DNA from: Maribacter sp. PR1
GTDB taxonomy: Bacteria; Bacteroidota; Bacteroidia; Flavobacteriales; Flavobacteriaceae
DNA length: 64,000 nucleotides
Direction: 5' to 3'
Assembly: GCF_028464145.1 (NCBI RefSeq)
Contig: NZ_JAQPCG010000004.1
Location: 372,001-436,000 of the forward strand
Shown here one piece after another: positions 1-9,791 of this stretch (position 1 is the first letter of the stretch; every line of letters begins with the position of its first letter). Below the pieces are notes generated by a model. The model was not told where the DNA came from, did no database searches, and saw nothing but the letters and a program-made list of their open reading frames with translations. The position numbers and the translations under genes are program-made.

Positions 1-679
1 TATTTTTTTGTAAAAAGGTATTAGCTTCTTCCTTGGAAGCAAATGTCTTGCTCAACTTTGCAGTGAACACACTACCAGATTCCGTCTTAAATTCCGCAGC
101 AATCTTAAATGAAGCTTCCGGTGTAAATGCCTTTATATCCCTTTCTCTTTCTACGATTAGCCGAACCGCAACCGATTGTACTCTCCCTGCAGAAAGACCA
201 GGCTTAATTTTTTTCCAAAGTACAGGTGACAATTGATAACCCACTAAACGGTCTAAAACCCGTCTTGCCTGCTGTGCATTTACCAAGTTGTAATTGATAT
301 CCCTTGGATTTTCAATTGCCTTTTGAATAGCTCCTTTAGTGATGGAGTTAAATACTATTCTTTTCGTTTTCTTTTTATCCAGGCCGAGTTCTTCAGCCAA
401 ATGCCATGAAATGGCTTCACCCTCTCGGTCCTCATCACTTGCCAGCCAGATCGTATCAGCTTTTTTGGCAAGATCTTTTAATTTCTTGACCAAGGCCTTT
501 TTTTCCTTGTCAACTATGTATTTGGGCTCAAAATCATTCTCCACATCCACTCCCAATTCCTTGGATGGCAAATCCGCTATATGTCCAAAACTGGACTCAA
601 CCTTGAAATCTTTCCCTAAGAATTTTTGAATGGTCTTCGCTTTTGCCGGGGACTCAACTATAACTAAATTTTTGGCCAT
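1..679 (-). CDS. topA: DNA topoisomerase I, N-terminal part (runs off the window)
   Basis: Type IA topoisomerase that relaxes negative supercoils. Only the first 226 codons are present because the gene reads leftward out of the window. The Toprim fold is visible: [12 protein letters not shown] at residues 6-17 gives the catalytic Glu9, and SDEDREGE at 81-88 gives the acidic metal-binding residues. [14 protein letters not shown] and AGRVQS follow in the order usual for the family. The active-site tyrosine and any zinc fingers lie outside. The ATG at 679 directly precedes [10 protein letters not shown], the normal start of flavobacterial TopA, so the start is secure. No upstream gene shares its strand closely, and the 801-2036 gene ends at its own terminator behind it. 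Confidence 0.97.
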   Translation of the reverse strand, partial: MAKNLVIVESPAKAKTIQKFLGKDFKVESSFGHIADLPSKELGVDVENDFEPKYIVDKEKKALVKKLKDLAKKADTIWLASDEDREGEAISWHLAEELGLDKKKTKRIVFNSITKGAIQKAIENPRDINYNLVNAQQARRVLDRLVGYQLSPVLWKKIKPGLSAGRVQSVAVRLIVERERDIKAFTPEASFKIAAEFKTESGSVFTAKLSKTFASKEEANTFLQKN

Positions 680-748
680 GCATCGATTTTTATGAGCAAC
701 AAAAGTAGTCCATTTTTTTAATTTGCCCCTATATATAATTGTTTGGCA

Positions 749-777
749 TAAAAAAACACCCTTGTTGCCGGGGTGTC
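749..777 (-). terminator. Intrinsic terminator of the LVIVD lipoprotein gene
   Basis: The arms ACACCC (756-761) and GGGTGT (771-776) form a hairpin. Read on the minus strand it is followed by a run of seven T (750-756). It sits just downstream of the 801-2036 gene and upstream of topA, so it separates the two transcripts. Confidence 0.75.
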
Positions 778-800
778 CTTACTCCTTTTTAAAATGATAA

Positions 801-2036
801 TCAGTTTAATTCCAGTTTACTTATCAAGTTAATTTTATGGTCTAAATATTCATATTGATAAAGTATCCCCTCTCCTATCATTAATAGATTTTCTTCTAAT
901 GGAATCACATCAAAGGTAACCAAGTCCTTAAAATGATCCAAGGTTTTCAAATCGGTAATATCGGATTTATCAAAGACCTTTAAACCTGAAGCCCCGTCAC
1001 AAACAAACAGCTTTTCGTTTTTTATGCCTAGCCCATAAGGTTCATCCATACTATAGGTCTCCTTGAGTACGGGTTCGGATATATTGGAGATATCTATTAT
1101 ATACAGTCCGCTTTCCGTCGCTCCACAAGCATTTCCCCCACGCAAAGTAACATATGCATAATTATCGTCCACGACAACAGGGTCGCAAGCTGTTCCATGT
1201 TGAAACTCCGAGATAAAAGTGGGAGTCGAGGGGGTAGAAATGTCATAAATGTACATTCCGCTCATACTTCCCAAAAAAAGATACTGTCCTTTACTGAATA
1301 TGGTTTCAATGTCAAAACCTGCAAAGACATCTTCCAAATCCTCCGGATTCTCCAAATCCGAAATATTAAAAATGTTGATATTATGGCTATCCACAGCATA
1401 TAGAAAATCCTCTACAATCTTAAATCTGGCCAAAGAACCACCTTGTCCTACCGATGCATCATTAGCAGACTCGGCCAAGGCAAAATCTATGGTATTAAAT
1501 CGTTCTTCAAAATCCGTTTTGAGCCTTCGTTCCGTTACTATTTCCCAACCTACCAAGATTTCCGTTTCATAGTTGATATTTTCATATTCAATAAAATCAG
1601 CCTGGGCAGGCCAAATAATATTATCCCTCAGTACATTTTCCAACCGGTTTACAATGGTGATATTATCAATATCGGAAATATCCAATACCATCAAATCCAT
1701 TAGACTGTCCGCAAAGAGGTAATCATCTTTAACAGAAATATCAACGTTACCAGCTATTTTAATGAAAGCTATTTTTTTTGGTGAAGAGGGAATGGAATTA
1801 TCTATAACATGCACCCCTTTATATTTATCGTTTACAAAGATGTAATCCTTATAGGCATAAATCTTTCCCGATTCCTCAATGGGCATAGGAGCAATTACAT
1901 CTACCCCGTTTTTAAATTCCGATAAGCTCATTTTAAGTGGCTTGGCCACCTGATAATCTTCATACAAACCATCTTCCTTTTTCTCACAGGACAGGAAAAC
2001 AAAGCCAACAAATAATAAAAGTGCTAGTCTTTTCAT
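801..2036 (-). CDS. LVIVD-repeat lipoprotein (predicted beta-propeller)
   Basis: An exported protein of unknown function with about six repeats of the LVIVD type. Each is a short strand pair ending in patterns such as GVHVIDNS, LMVLDISD, INIFNISD, MYIYDIST, LYIIDISN and LKVFDKSD. Such repeats normally fold into a beta-propeller. I chose the ATG at 2036 because it begins MKRLALLLFVGFVFLSC, a clean lipoprotein signal with the lipid-anchor Cys at residue 14. The frame is open 23 codons further upstream (to 2105), but that extension would bury the signal. Another Met two codons upstream (2042) is also possible. The protein is probably anchored in the outer membrane. Its ligand cannot be told from sequence. 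Confidence 0.85.
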   Translation of the reverse strand: MKRLALLLFVGFVFLSCEKKEDGLYEDYQVAKPLKMSLSEFKNGVDVIAPMPIEESGKIYAYKDYIFVNDKYKGVHVIDNSIPSSPKKIAFIKIAGNVDISVKDDYLFADSLMDLMVLDISDIDNITIVNRLENVLRDNIIWPAQADFIEYENINYETEILVGWEIVTERRLKTDFEERFNTIDFALAESANDASVGQGGSLARFKIVEDFLYAVDSHNINIFNISDLENPEDLEDVFAGFDIETIFSKGQYLFLGSMSGMYIYDISTPSTPTFISEFQHGTACDPVVVDDNYAYVTLRGGNACGATESGLYIIDISNISEPVLKETYSMDEPYGLGIKNEKLFVCDGASGLKVFDKSDITDLKTLDHFKDLVTFDVIPLEENLLMIGEGILYQYEYLDHKINLISKLELN

Positions 2037-2125
2037 AACCATTCTATTTAAGCAAGTTGTTTTCACAATAGATTCAAAAAAAGGTGAATAGTTGCGTACC
2101 TCCATTTTCGTAATAATTATGATAA

Positions 2126-2854
2126 TTATTCATCCATAGAAAATCCTACTCCATCCTTGTAGATAAAATAAACTGGTATTTTGGCAAGCATTGCTGTAAA
2201 CAGTACACCAACACAACATAACAATATTCCTAGTTCGGCCACAATAGCCATGACCACTACAAGGCCAAAAATTACGAACCAATGCTTATTCCCTAGTTTA
2301 AAGCTAGCCTTTACCATTTCTAGCGCCGTCATCTCCTCATTAAATGTTATGAATGCTGGAAATAATGACATGGGTACTATTAAGTAAAAAATTCCTAGTC
2401 CACAGGTAAGTACCCCCAGGATACTTAGCCCAATCATCAGTAAAGCAAGTAGGAGTATTTTACCTAAGCGCCCTTCCCTGAAAAAATAAAAATAATCATC
2501 GTTATCAGGCCTTTCAAAATCTTTTTGTTTGCAAATTTTTAAAAATGCGGCATTCAAGGCCAGAGCAAAAGTGGTAATACCAATCATTACAATAGGGAAA
2601 AGAATGGACATACTTAGAACGACCACCAAAGGAGGATCATCACTACGGAGAATTCCCGGATCTGTAATACCCAAGGCTATCATAGGTATATATAACATTA
2701 TATAAAAAGGTAGAATGGTTACAACAGTCAACAATAACGTTATAAACCCCTGTAACCAGACCTTTTTAAAAAGATCCACAGATCTACTAAATATAGAACC
2801 AAAGTCCAAAGATTGATTTTGCTCAATTTTATTGTAGGTGTTTTCTAAACTCAT
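2126..2854 (-). CDS. Multi-pass integral membrane protein of unknown function
   Basis: 242 residues with about five or six hydrophobic segments: roughly 33-60, 75-105, 130-160, 160-175 and 190-225. A short polar N-terminus carries the motif FGSIFSRSVDLFKKVW. The layout resembles the glycerophosphodiester phosphodiesterase membrane-domain-like proteins common in Flavobacteria, which have no catalytic part and no known function. It lies 20-90 bp upstream of the LVIVD lipoprotein gene on the same strand and could share its transcript. No enzymatic motif is visible, so no function is proposed. Confidence 0.8.
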   Translation of the reverse strand: MSLENTYNKIEQNQSLDFGSIFSRSVDLFKKVWLQGFITLLLTVVTILPFYIMLYIPMIALGITDPGILRSDDPPLVVVLSMSILFPIVMIGITTFALALNAAFLKICKQKDFERPDNDDYFYFFREGRLGKILLLALLMIGLSILGVLTCGLGIFYLIVPMSLFPAFITFNEEMTALEMVKASFKLGNKHWFVIFGLVVVMAIVAELGILLCCVGVLFTAMLAKIPVYFIYKDGVGFSMDE

Positions 2855-2924
2855 AAAGTAGTTTTTTGAATTGATTATAGATTGGCTTTCAAACTATAAA
2901 TTTACGCTAAATTAAACTGTCATA

Positions 2925-2956
2925 TTGTCATATTTTTGAATATAATACTATCTTTG
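2925..2956 (+). promoter_or_regulatory. Predicted housekeeping promoter of the miaB operon
   Basis: TTG at 2925-2927, then 21 bp, then TATCTTTG at 2949-2956. This fits the Bacteroidota consensus TTG-N19-21-TAnnTTTG exactly. It lies 34 bp upstream of the miaB ATG, in the divergent gap with the 2126-2854 gene. Confidence 0.7.
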
Positions 2957-2990
2957 CCCACCCAATATTTAATGGCTATTTGAGCAGGAT

Positions 2991-4436
2991 ATGGAGAAAA
3001 CAATAGATGAGAGCATACAAGGTTCTGCTATAAGAACCAAAAACGATAATCAGAATAAGAGAAATCTGTACATCGAGAGTTATGGATGTGCCATGAATTT
3101 TTCCGATAGTGAAATTGTCGCTTCCATATTGGCCGAAGAAGGTTTCAACACAACACCATATTTGAACGATGCCGATTTGGTCTTGGTAAACACATGCTCA
3201 ATAAGGGATAAAGCAGAGCAGACCATACGCAAAAGATTATTAGAATATAATAAAGTAAAAAAAACTAGACCTCATTTAAAGGTAGGTGTACTGGGCTGTA
3301 TGGCCGAAAGACTTAAGGACAAATTATTAGATGAGGAGAATATCGTCGATATGGTAGTTGGCCCAGACGCATACAAAGACCTTCCCAGTTTAATCAAAGA
3401 AGTAGACTCTGGAAGGGATGCCGTCAACGTAATCCTGTCCAAGGATGAAACTTATGGTGACATTGCACCTGTTCGACTTAACTCCAATGGAGTAACCGCA
3501 TTTGTCTCCATAACGAGAGGATGTGATAATATGTGCACTTTTTGCGTTGTTCCTTTTACGAGAGGACGGGAAAGAAGCAGGGATCCACATTCCATTATAG
3601 AGGAAGTGAACGAACTTTGGAATAAAGGATTTAAAGAAATCACCTTATTAGGTCAAAACGTTGATAGCTACCTGTGGTATGGCGGGGGGCTTAAAAAGGA
3701 TTACGTCAAAGCTTCGGAGATGCAAAAGGCAACAGCAGTAGATTTTGCTCAGTTATTGGATATGGTGGCTATGGCACAACCCAAAATGCGAATCCGATTT
3801 TCAACTTCCAACCCACAGGACATGACGATGGATGTGGTGAGGACCATGGCCAAGCATAGTAACATTTGCAAACATATTCACCTACCTGTACAAAGTGGTA
3901 GTAATCGAATATTACGAAAAATGAATAGGTTACATACCATTGAAGAATATTTTCAATTGATTGATAACATTAGGGAAATTCTACCTGAATGTGCTATTTC
4001 CCAAGATATCATTGCAGGATTTCCTTCAGAAACAGAGGAAGACCATCAGGATACCTTGAATGCCTTGCAACGCGTACAATATGATTTTGGATATATGTAT
4101 ATTTATTCCGAACGACCCGGAACAATGGCAGGCAGAAAGATGGAAGATGATGTACCGGAGCCAACAAAGAAAAGAAGACTGTCCGAAATTATAGCACTGC
4201 AGAGAGCACATTGTAAAATTAGGACGGAAGAGCACCTCGGCAAAACCCAAGAGGTCCTTATAGAAGGAACATCAAAAAAATCCGAAGATGAATGGATGGG
4301 TAGAAACTCACAAAGTACTGTGGTGGTTTTCCCAAAGGAAAATTACAAAATTGGCGACTTTGTAAATGTTGAAATTACCAATTGCACCTCTGCCACGCTA
4401 ATGGGTAAAGCCATCGGATATTCGGATAACAATTAA
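2991..4436 (+). CDS. miaB: tRNA-2-methylthio-N6-dimethylallyladenosine synthase
   Basis: Radical SAM methylthiotransferase that adds a methylthio group to i6A37 of tRNAs reading UNN codons. The UPF0004 domain has its three cluster cysteines at 33 (YGCAMN), 69 (NTCS) and 103 (LGCM). The radical SAM CxxxCxxC motif is at 178-185 (GCDNMCTFC). A TRAM-like C-terminus follows from about residue 410. The first motif has GCAMN where proteobacterial enzymes have GCQMN. Length 481 is normal once a short N-terminal extension (residues 1-24) is allowed for. It heads a run of same-strand genes leading through the sigma-54 activator to secG. Confidence 0.97.
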   Translation: MEKTIDESIQGSAIRTKNDNQNKRNLYIESYGCAMNFSDSEIVASILAEEGFNTTPYLNDADLVLVNTCSIRDKAEQTIRKRLLEYNKVKKTRPHLKVGVLGCMAERLKDKLLDEENIVDMVVGPDAYKDLPSLIKEVDSGRDAVNVILSKDETYGDIAPVRLNSNGVTAFVSITRGCDNMCTFCVVPFTRGRERSRDPHSIIEEVNELWNKGFKEITLLGQNVDSYLWYGGGLKKDYVKASEMQKATAVDFAQLLDMVAMAQPKMRIRFSTSNPQDMTMDVVRTMAKHSNICKHIHLPVQSGSNRILRKMNRLHTIEEYFQLIDNIREILPECAISQDIIAGFPSETEEDHQDTLNALQRVQYDFGYMYIYSERPGTMAGRKMEDDVPEPTKKRRLSEIIALQRAHCKIRTEEHLGKTQEVLIEGTSKKSEDEWMGRNSQSTVVVFPKENYKIGDFVNVEITNCTSATLMGKAIGYSDNN

Positions 4437-4457
4437 GCCTAACATACCATCGTATAA

Positions 4458-5732
4458 ATGGAAAGTATACAAAGCATAAAACAACGTTTTGAAATTATAG
4501 GCCAAGACCCTAAATTGAATAGGGCCATAGAAAAAGCCATACAGGTCGCCCCGACCGATATCTCGGTTTTGGTCACAGGGGAAAGTGGGGTCGGCAAGGA
4601 ATCCATTCCTAAAATTATTCATTCCCTATCCCATAGAAAGCACGCAAAATATATTGCCGTCAACTGCGGTGCCATTCCGGAAGGAACCATTGACAGTGAG
4701 CTTTTTGGTCATGAGAAAGGCGCATTTACAGGTGCCACCCAGACCAGAAGCGGTTATTTTGAAGTTGCTGATGGGGGTACCATATTTTTGGATGAAGTTG
4801 GTGAACTTCCCTTAACGACACAAGTACGACTCTTGAGGGTTTTGGAAAACGGTGAGTTTTTAAAAGTTGGTTCCTCCCAAGTTCAAAAAACCAACGTAAG
4901 AATAGTTGCAGCGACGAACGTCAATATGTTTGAAGCGATAAAAAAGGAAAAGTTTAGGGAAGACCTCTATTACAGATTAAGCACTGTTGAAATCAATATT
5001 CCGCCACTGCGTGAAAGACAAGAAGACATTCACCTGTTGTTTAGGAAATTTGCATCGGATTTTGGACAGAAATACAAGATGCCCACTATTCGTCTAGAAG
5101 ATAGTGCCATAGAACTGCTCTTAAAATATCGTTGGCCCGGAAACATTAGACAGTTACGAAATATCGCCGAGCAAATCTCAGTTTTGGAAGAAAACAGGTC
5201 TATTAGCGCTAGCAAGCTAAATGGATATCTACCACATAGTATGAGCAGCAACCTTCCTGCCGTAATAAACAATAAGAAATCGGAAGGAGACTTTAGCAAC
5301 GAAAGGGAAATCCTTTATAAAGTACTCTTTGATATGAAGGGCGACCTCAACGATCTTAAAAAACTGACCATGGAACTCCTTAAAAACAACGATTCCCAAA
5401 AGGTGCAGGAAGACAATGAAAACCTGATTCGTAAAATTTATGGCGATAAGGACGAGGAGGAAGATATTGAAGATCAGGATATTTCGCCTTTAGAAGTTTT
5501 ACAATTGCCAGAGCCAAAAGCTGAAATGGCGTACACCCCTGCTCCCCAAGAAGACAAATATCATTTTGCTGAAGAAATCGAAGAAGAGGAAACCCTATCT
5601 TTACAGCAAAAGGAGATTGAACTGATTAAAAAATCCTTGGAGAGAAATAGAGGTAAAAGAAAGGCTGCGGCCTCAGAGCTAGGTATTTCGGAGCGTACTC
5701 TTTACAGAAAAATAAAACAATACGATTTGTAG
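4458..5732 (+). CDS. Sigma-54 dependent transcriptional activator lacking a sensor domain
   Basis: Bacterial enhancer-binding protein that opens sigma-54 RNA polymerase complexes by ATP hydrolysis. The AAA+ domain starts almost at once: Walker A GESGVGKE at 41-48, the sigma-54 contact loop GAFTGA at 88-93 and Walker B GGTIFLDE at 106-113. A low-complexity acidic linker covers about 330-385. A Fis-type helix-turn-helix closes the protein (ELGISERTLYRKIKQ at the end). There is no receiver, GAF or PAS domain, so any control must come through expression, binding partners or the linker. It starts 21 bp after miaB and ends 18 bp before lptE. In Flavobacteria this gene is regularly found between miaB and lptE. 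Confidence 0.93.
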   Translation: MESIQSIKQRFEIIGQDPKLNRAIEKAIQVAPTDISVLVTGESGVGKESIPKIIHSLSHRKHAKYIAVNCGAIPEGTIDSELFGHEKGAFTGATQTRSGYFEVADGGTIFLDEVGELPLTTQVRLLRVLENGEFLKVGSSQVQKTNVRIVAATNVNMFEAIKKEKFREDLYYRLSTVEINIPPLRERQEDIHLLFRKFASDFGQKYKMPTIRLEDSAIELLLKYRWPGNIRQLRNIAEQISVLEENRSISASKLNGYLPHSMSSNLPAVINNKKSEGDFSNEREILYKVLFDMKGDLNDLKKLTMELLKNNDSQKVQEDNENLIRKIYGDKDEEEDIEDQDISPLEVLQLPEPKAEMAYTPAPQEDKYHFAEEIEEEETLSLQQKEIELIKKSLERNRGKRKAAASELGISERTLYRKIKQYDL

Positions 5733-5750
5733 GTTTTAACACAATTTAAT

Positions 5751-6278
5751 TTGAAGGCAGGTAAAATTTTTAATGGACTGGTGGTTTTGGCACTCGTCAT
5801 ATTTGCATATAGTTGCGGTGTATACAACTTTACGGGAGCAGGACCCATAGACGCCGATACATTTCAAGTGAATTACTTTCAAAATTATGCCACTCAAAGT
5901 CCGGGGTCTACATTCGAACCAGGAATGGATAGGGATTTTACACAAGCCCTCCAAAACAGAATACTTAACCAAACTAGTCTAGATTTAGTAAACAACGGTA
6001 ATGCCGACTTGTTGTACGAGGGCGAAATAACCGAATACAGAATTTCGCCAATGTCTGCTACTGCCCGACAGACCGCTGCACAAAATAGACTCTCTATACG
6101 CGTAAAAGCGCGATTTTATAATCGTAGAAATCCGGATGCGGATTTTGACCAAAGCTTTTCTTTCTTTTATGATTATCCTGCCAATGTGCAATTGTCTGCA
6201 GTAAAAGATGAGGCTCATGAAGTTATTTTTGAACGTATAACGCAAGATATTTTTAATGCATCCCTAGCAGATTGGTAA
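5751..6278 (+). CDS. lptE: LPS-assembly lipoprotein LptE family
   Basis: Predicted outer-membrane lipoprotein that plugs and supports LptD during lipopolysaccharide insertion. The start is TTG at 5751, because no ATG or GTG in frame would keep the signal LVVLALVIFAYSC (anchor Cys near residue 23). The mature part begins GVYNFTGAGPIDADTFQVNYF, typical of Bacteroidota LptE, and is about 150 residues long as expected. The family is weakly conserved, so the call rests on the start of the mature region plus context: sigma-54 activator upstream, TPR-like gene and secG downstream. lptC and lpxB elsewhere in the window belong to the same pathway. Confidence 0.85.
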   Translation: MKAGKIFNGLVVLALVIFAYSCGVYNFTGAGPIDADTFQVNYFQNYATQSPGSTFEPGMDRDFTQALQNRILNQTSLDLVNNGNADLLYEGEITEYRISPMSATARQTAAQNRLSIRVKARFYNRRNPDADFDQSFSFFYDYPANVQLSAVKDEAHEVIFERITQDIFNASLADW

Positions 6279-6281
6279 CCT

Positions 6282-7142
6282 ATGACGATAACGGATTTTA
6301 CATACTTCCTTGAACATCCTACCAAAGTTGTGGACCCTTTGCAAGCAAAACAACTGGAAGATATTATTGATGAATATCCGTATTTCCAAGCTGCAAGGGC
6401 TTTACATTTAAAAGGACTAAAAAACCTTAATAGTTACAAATACAATAAGGCCTTAAAAATAACTGCTGCCTATACAACAGATAGGGATGTCCTCTTCGAT
6501 TTTATAACATCGAAGGACTTTTTAAATTACGATTCACCTGCTTCAAACAAAGAAAATGAAGATTCGGATTTAATCATACAACCAAAGGAAGAAAAACCGT
6601 TGATCGAGGAGTCTGAGGATAAACCCTTGCCACAGGACATCCAAGACGCTGAACACATTCTTGACCCGGAGATTTTTGCTTCGAAAGAACCAGAAAATAA
6701 TGAGAAGGATACATTAGAAATTGGTCAGCCCCTTAACTTTGATAAAAAAGAAAAATATTCCTTCACGGAATGGCTACAGCTGACTTCCAAGAAAAAGATT
6801 GAAAGGGATAAACCGACTCTAAAAACAGGAAATAAAGCAGAAAAGAACAAAACATCCTCACTAAAAAAACAGAAGTTTGATAGAATTGATAAGTTTATTG
6901 CCGAAAACCCTAAAATAGTTCCCAAGGAAAACATTAAGCCTTCCTTTAATGCCAAAGACTCTATAAAGATGGATAAGAATGAGTTGATGACAGAGACTTT
7001 AGCTAGGGTTTATTTGGAGCAAAAAAAGTACAAAAAGGCCATTCAGGCATACAAAATTTTAAGTTTGAAATATCCGGAAAAAAGTAGTTTCTTTGCAGAC
7101 CGAATAAAATCGGTGCAAAAAATTCAACAAGAAAACAAGTAA
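6282..7142 (+). CDS. TPR-like protein of unknown function
   Basis: 286 residues in three parts. The N-terminal 75 residues are helical (YFLEHP, DEYPYFQAARALHLKGLK). The middle, about 85-215, is charged and probably disordered. A C-terminal TPR-like pair covers about 230-286 (LARVYLEQKKYKKAIQAYKI followed by LSLKYPEKS). No signal peptide is seen, so it is likely cytoplasmic. It lies 3 bp after lptE and 5 bp before secG, which indicates one transcript. A scaffold in envelope or secretion biogenesis would fit, but this is inference from position only. Confidence 0.8.
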   Translation: MTITDFTYFLEHPTKVVDPLQAKQLEDIIDEYPYFQAARALHLKGLKNLNSYKYNKALKITAAYTTDRDVLFDFITSKDFLNYDSPASNKENEDSDLIIQPKEEKPLIEESEDKPLPQDIQDAEHILDPEIFASKEPENNEKDTLEIGQPLNFDKKEKYSFTEWLQLTSKKKIERDKPTLKTGNKAEKNKTSSLKKQKFDRIDKFIAENPKIVPKENIKPSFNAKDSIKMDKNELMTETLARVYLEQKKYKKAIQAYKILSLKYPEKSSFFADRIKSVQKIQQENK

Positions 7143-7147
7143 GTAAA

Positions 7148-7507
7148 ATGAGTACATTTTCAATATTTCTAATACTGATTATTATTGTTTGCTTTTTATT
7201 GGTATTGGTAATTATGGTACAGAACCCTAAAGGCGGAGGTTTATCTTCTTCTTTCGGCGGTGGAGGAAATCAAGTTGTAGGAGGTGTTAAGAAAACGGGA
7301 GATTTTTTAGATAAAAGTACCTGGACCTTGGCCGGATTGTTGGTTGTTTTAATTTTAGCATCCAATGTAGCCTTGAAAGGAAATTTTGGAGATGGGGATT
7401 CAAAACTACTTCAGGGTGACGATATTGAAACTACGGTTCCAGAAACTCTGCCAGAAGAGGTTACGCCACCTGCCACAAATGAGACTTCCCCGAACGATAG
7501 TTTATAA
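7148..7507 (+). CDS. secG: Preprotein translocase subunit SecG
   Basis: Small partner of SecYE that helps SecA-driven protein export. Two transmembrane segments lie at about 3-23 and 55-74. They are separated by the diagnostic Gly/Ser-rich cytoplasmic loop with NPKGGGLSSSFGGGG near residues 27-41. The tail after residue 80 is acidic and Pro/Thr-rich, as in other flavobacterial SecG. Length 119 is normal. It is the last gene before a strong terminator, so the miaB to secG run ends here. Confidence 0.95.
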   Translation: MSTFSIFLILIIIVCFLLVLVIMVQNPKGGGLSSSFGGGGNQVVGGVKKTGDFLDKSTWTLAGLLVVLILASNVALKGNFGDGDSKLLQGDDIETTVPETLPEEVTPPATNETSPNDSL

Positions 7508-7530
7508 TTCAAAGGTCGAAAAAATATATA

Positions 7531-7566
7531 AAATGCCAGCTTAATGACAAGCTGGCATTTTTGTTT
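7531..7566 (+). terminator. Intrinsic terminator after secG
   Basis: AAATGCCAGCTT (7531-7542) pairs with AAGCTGGCATTT (7549-7560) around a 6-base loop, followed by more T. It isolates groES-groEL from the upstream operon. Confidence 0.88.
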
Positions 7567-7590
7567 TACAAAGTGTCAGTTTTTAGGTAA

Positions 7591-7606
7591 TGGCATAATT
7601 TCTGCC
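7591..7606 (+). promoter_or_regulatory. Sigma-54-like promoter or dyad operator upstream of groES
   Basis: TGGCA (7591-7595) and TGC (7603-7605) place the GG and GC pairs exactly 10 bases apart, as in the -24/-12 elements of sigma-54 promoters. The same bases form a dyad, TGGCA-N7-TGCCA (7591-7607), that could be an operator. The predicted start near 7617 would leave a 36-base leader before groES. A clear TAnnTTTG element is missing here; the nearest match is degenerate (TAATTTCT). No CIRCE element is present. Confidence 0.45.
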
Positions 7607-7652
7607 ACTTAAATGTGAAACTTATAAAAAATCAATTTAAAATTTTAATATT

Positions 7653-7931
7653 ATGGCTAAAGTTAACATCAAACCATTGGCAGACAGAGTTCTTATAGAG
7701 CCAATGGCAGCTGAAACACAAACTGCGTCAGGAATATATATTCCAGACACGGCAAAGGAAAAACCTCAAAGGGGAAAAGTGGTTGCCGTAGGTCCTGGTA
7801 CCAAGGACGAAAAAGTTACTGTGAAGGTTGGTGATACTGTTCTTTACGGAAAATATGCAGGAACGGAATTAAAGTTAGAAGGTTCTGATTACCTGATGAT
7901 GCGCGAAAGCGACATTTTAGCTATTGTATAA
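7653..7931 (+). CDS. groES: Co-chaperonin GroES
   Basis: 92-residue lid of the GroEL folding chamber. The family pattern is complete: KPLADRVLI near the start, [22 protein letters not shown] in the mobile-loop region, and [14 protein letters not shown] toward the end. It is followed by groEL after 119 bp holding a long inverted repeat, so the two are expected to be cotranscribed from the promoter near 7591. Confidence 0.98.
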   Translation: MAKVNIKPLADRVLIEPMAAETQTASGIYIPDTAKEKPQRGKVVAVGPGTKDEKVTVKVGDTVLYGKYAGTELKLEGSDYLMMRESDILAIV

Positions 7932-7951
7932 ATAGCTTCCGGCTATTGGCG

Positions 7952-8025
7952 CTAAGCCTTTGGCCCGTCTAAATAAAGTCAAAAAAAATAAAAATAAATT
8001 TCATGGCCCAAGGCGAATTGCTTAG
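7952..8025 (+). other. Long imperfect inverted repeat between groES and groEL
   Basis: The left arm at 7952-7965 contains CTAAGC then CTTTGGCCC. The right arm at 8005-8025 contains GGCCCAAGG then GCTTAG. Both outer (CTAAGC/GCTTAG) and inner (TTGGCC-type) blocks pair, with one mismatch and a bulge. The loop of about 39 bases is nearly all A and T. It could act as an mRNA stability or partial-termination element. It has no T-run after the right arm and so is not a standard terminator. Confidence 0.5.
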
Positions 8026-8038
8026 GGCCTCAAGTTAA

Positions 8039-9682
<1,644 letters not shown>

Positions 9683-9720
9683 AACATTGATAAAAAGCAA
9701 TTTATTGTCATAAATTAAAA

Positions 9721-9747
9721 ACCGCTCCTTACAAGAGCGGTTTTTTT
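9721..9747 (+). terminator. Intrinsic terminator after groEL
   Basis: ACCGCTC (9721-9727) pairs with GAGCGGT (9735-9741), followed by seven T. It ends the groES-groEL transcript. Confidence 0.92.
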
Positions 9748-9791
9748 ATGGTAGTATTTTTCACTAATTTAATTCAGACAAAACCATTGCT

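Noticed and set aside
33..629. Plus-strand frames in the first 630 bases
   Set aside because: They lie antisense to topA, which is certain from its Toprim motifs.
7567..7652. CIRCE/HrcA operator upstream of groES
   Set aside because: No TTAGCACTC-N9-GAGTGCTAA element is present; only the TGGCA-N7-TGCCA dyad is seen.
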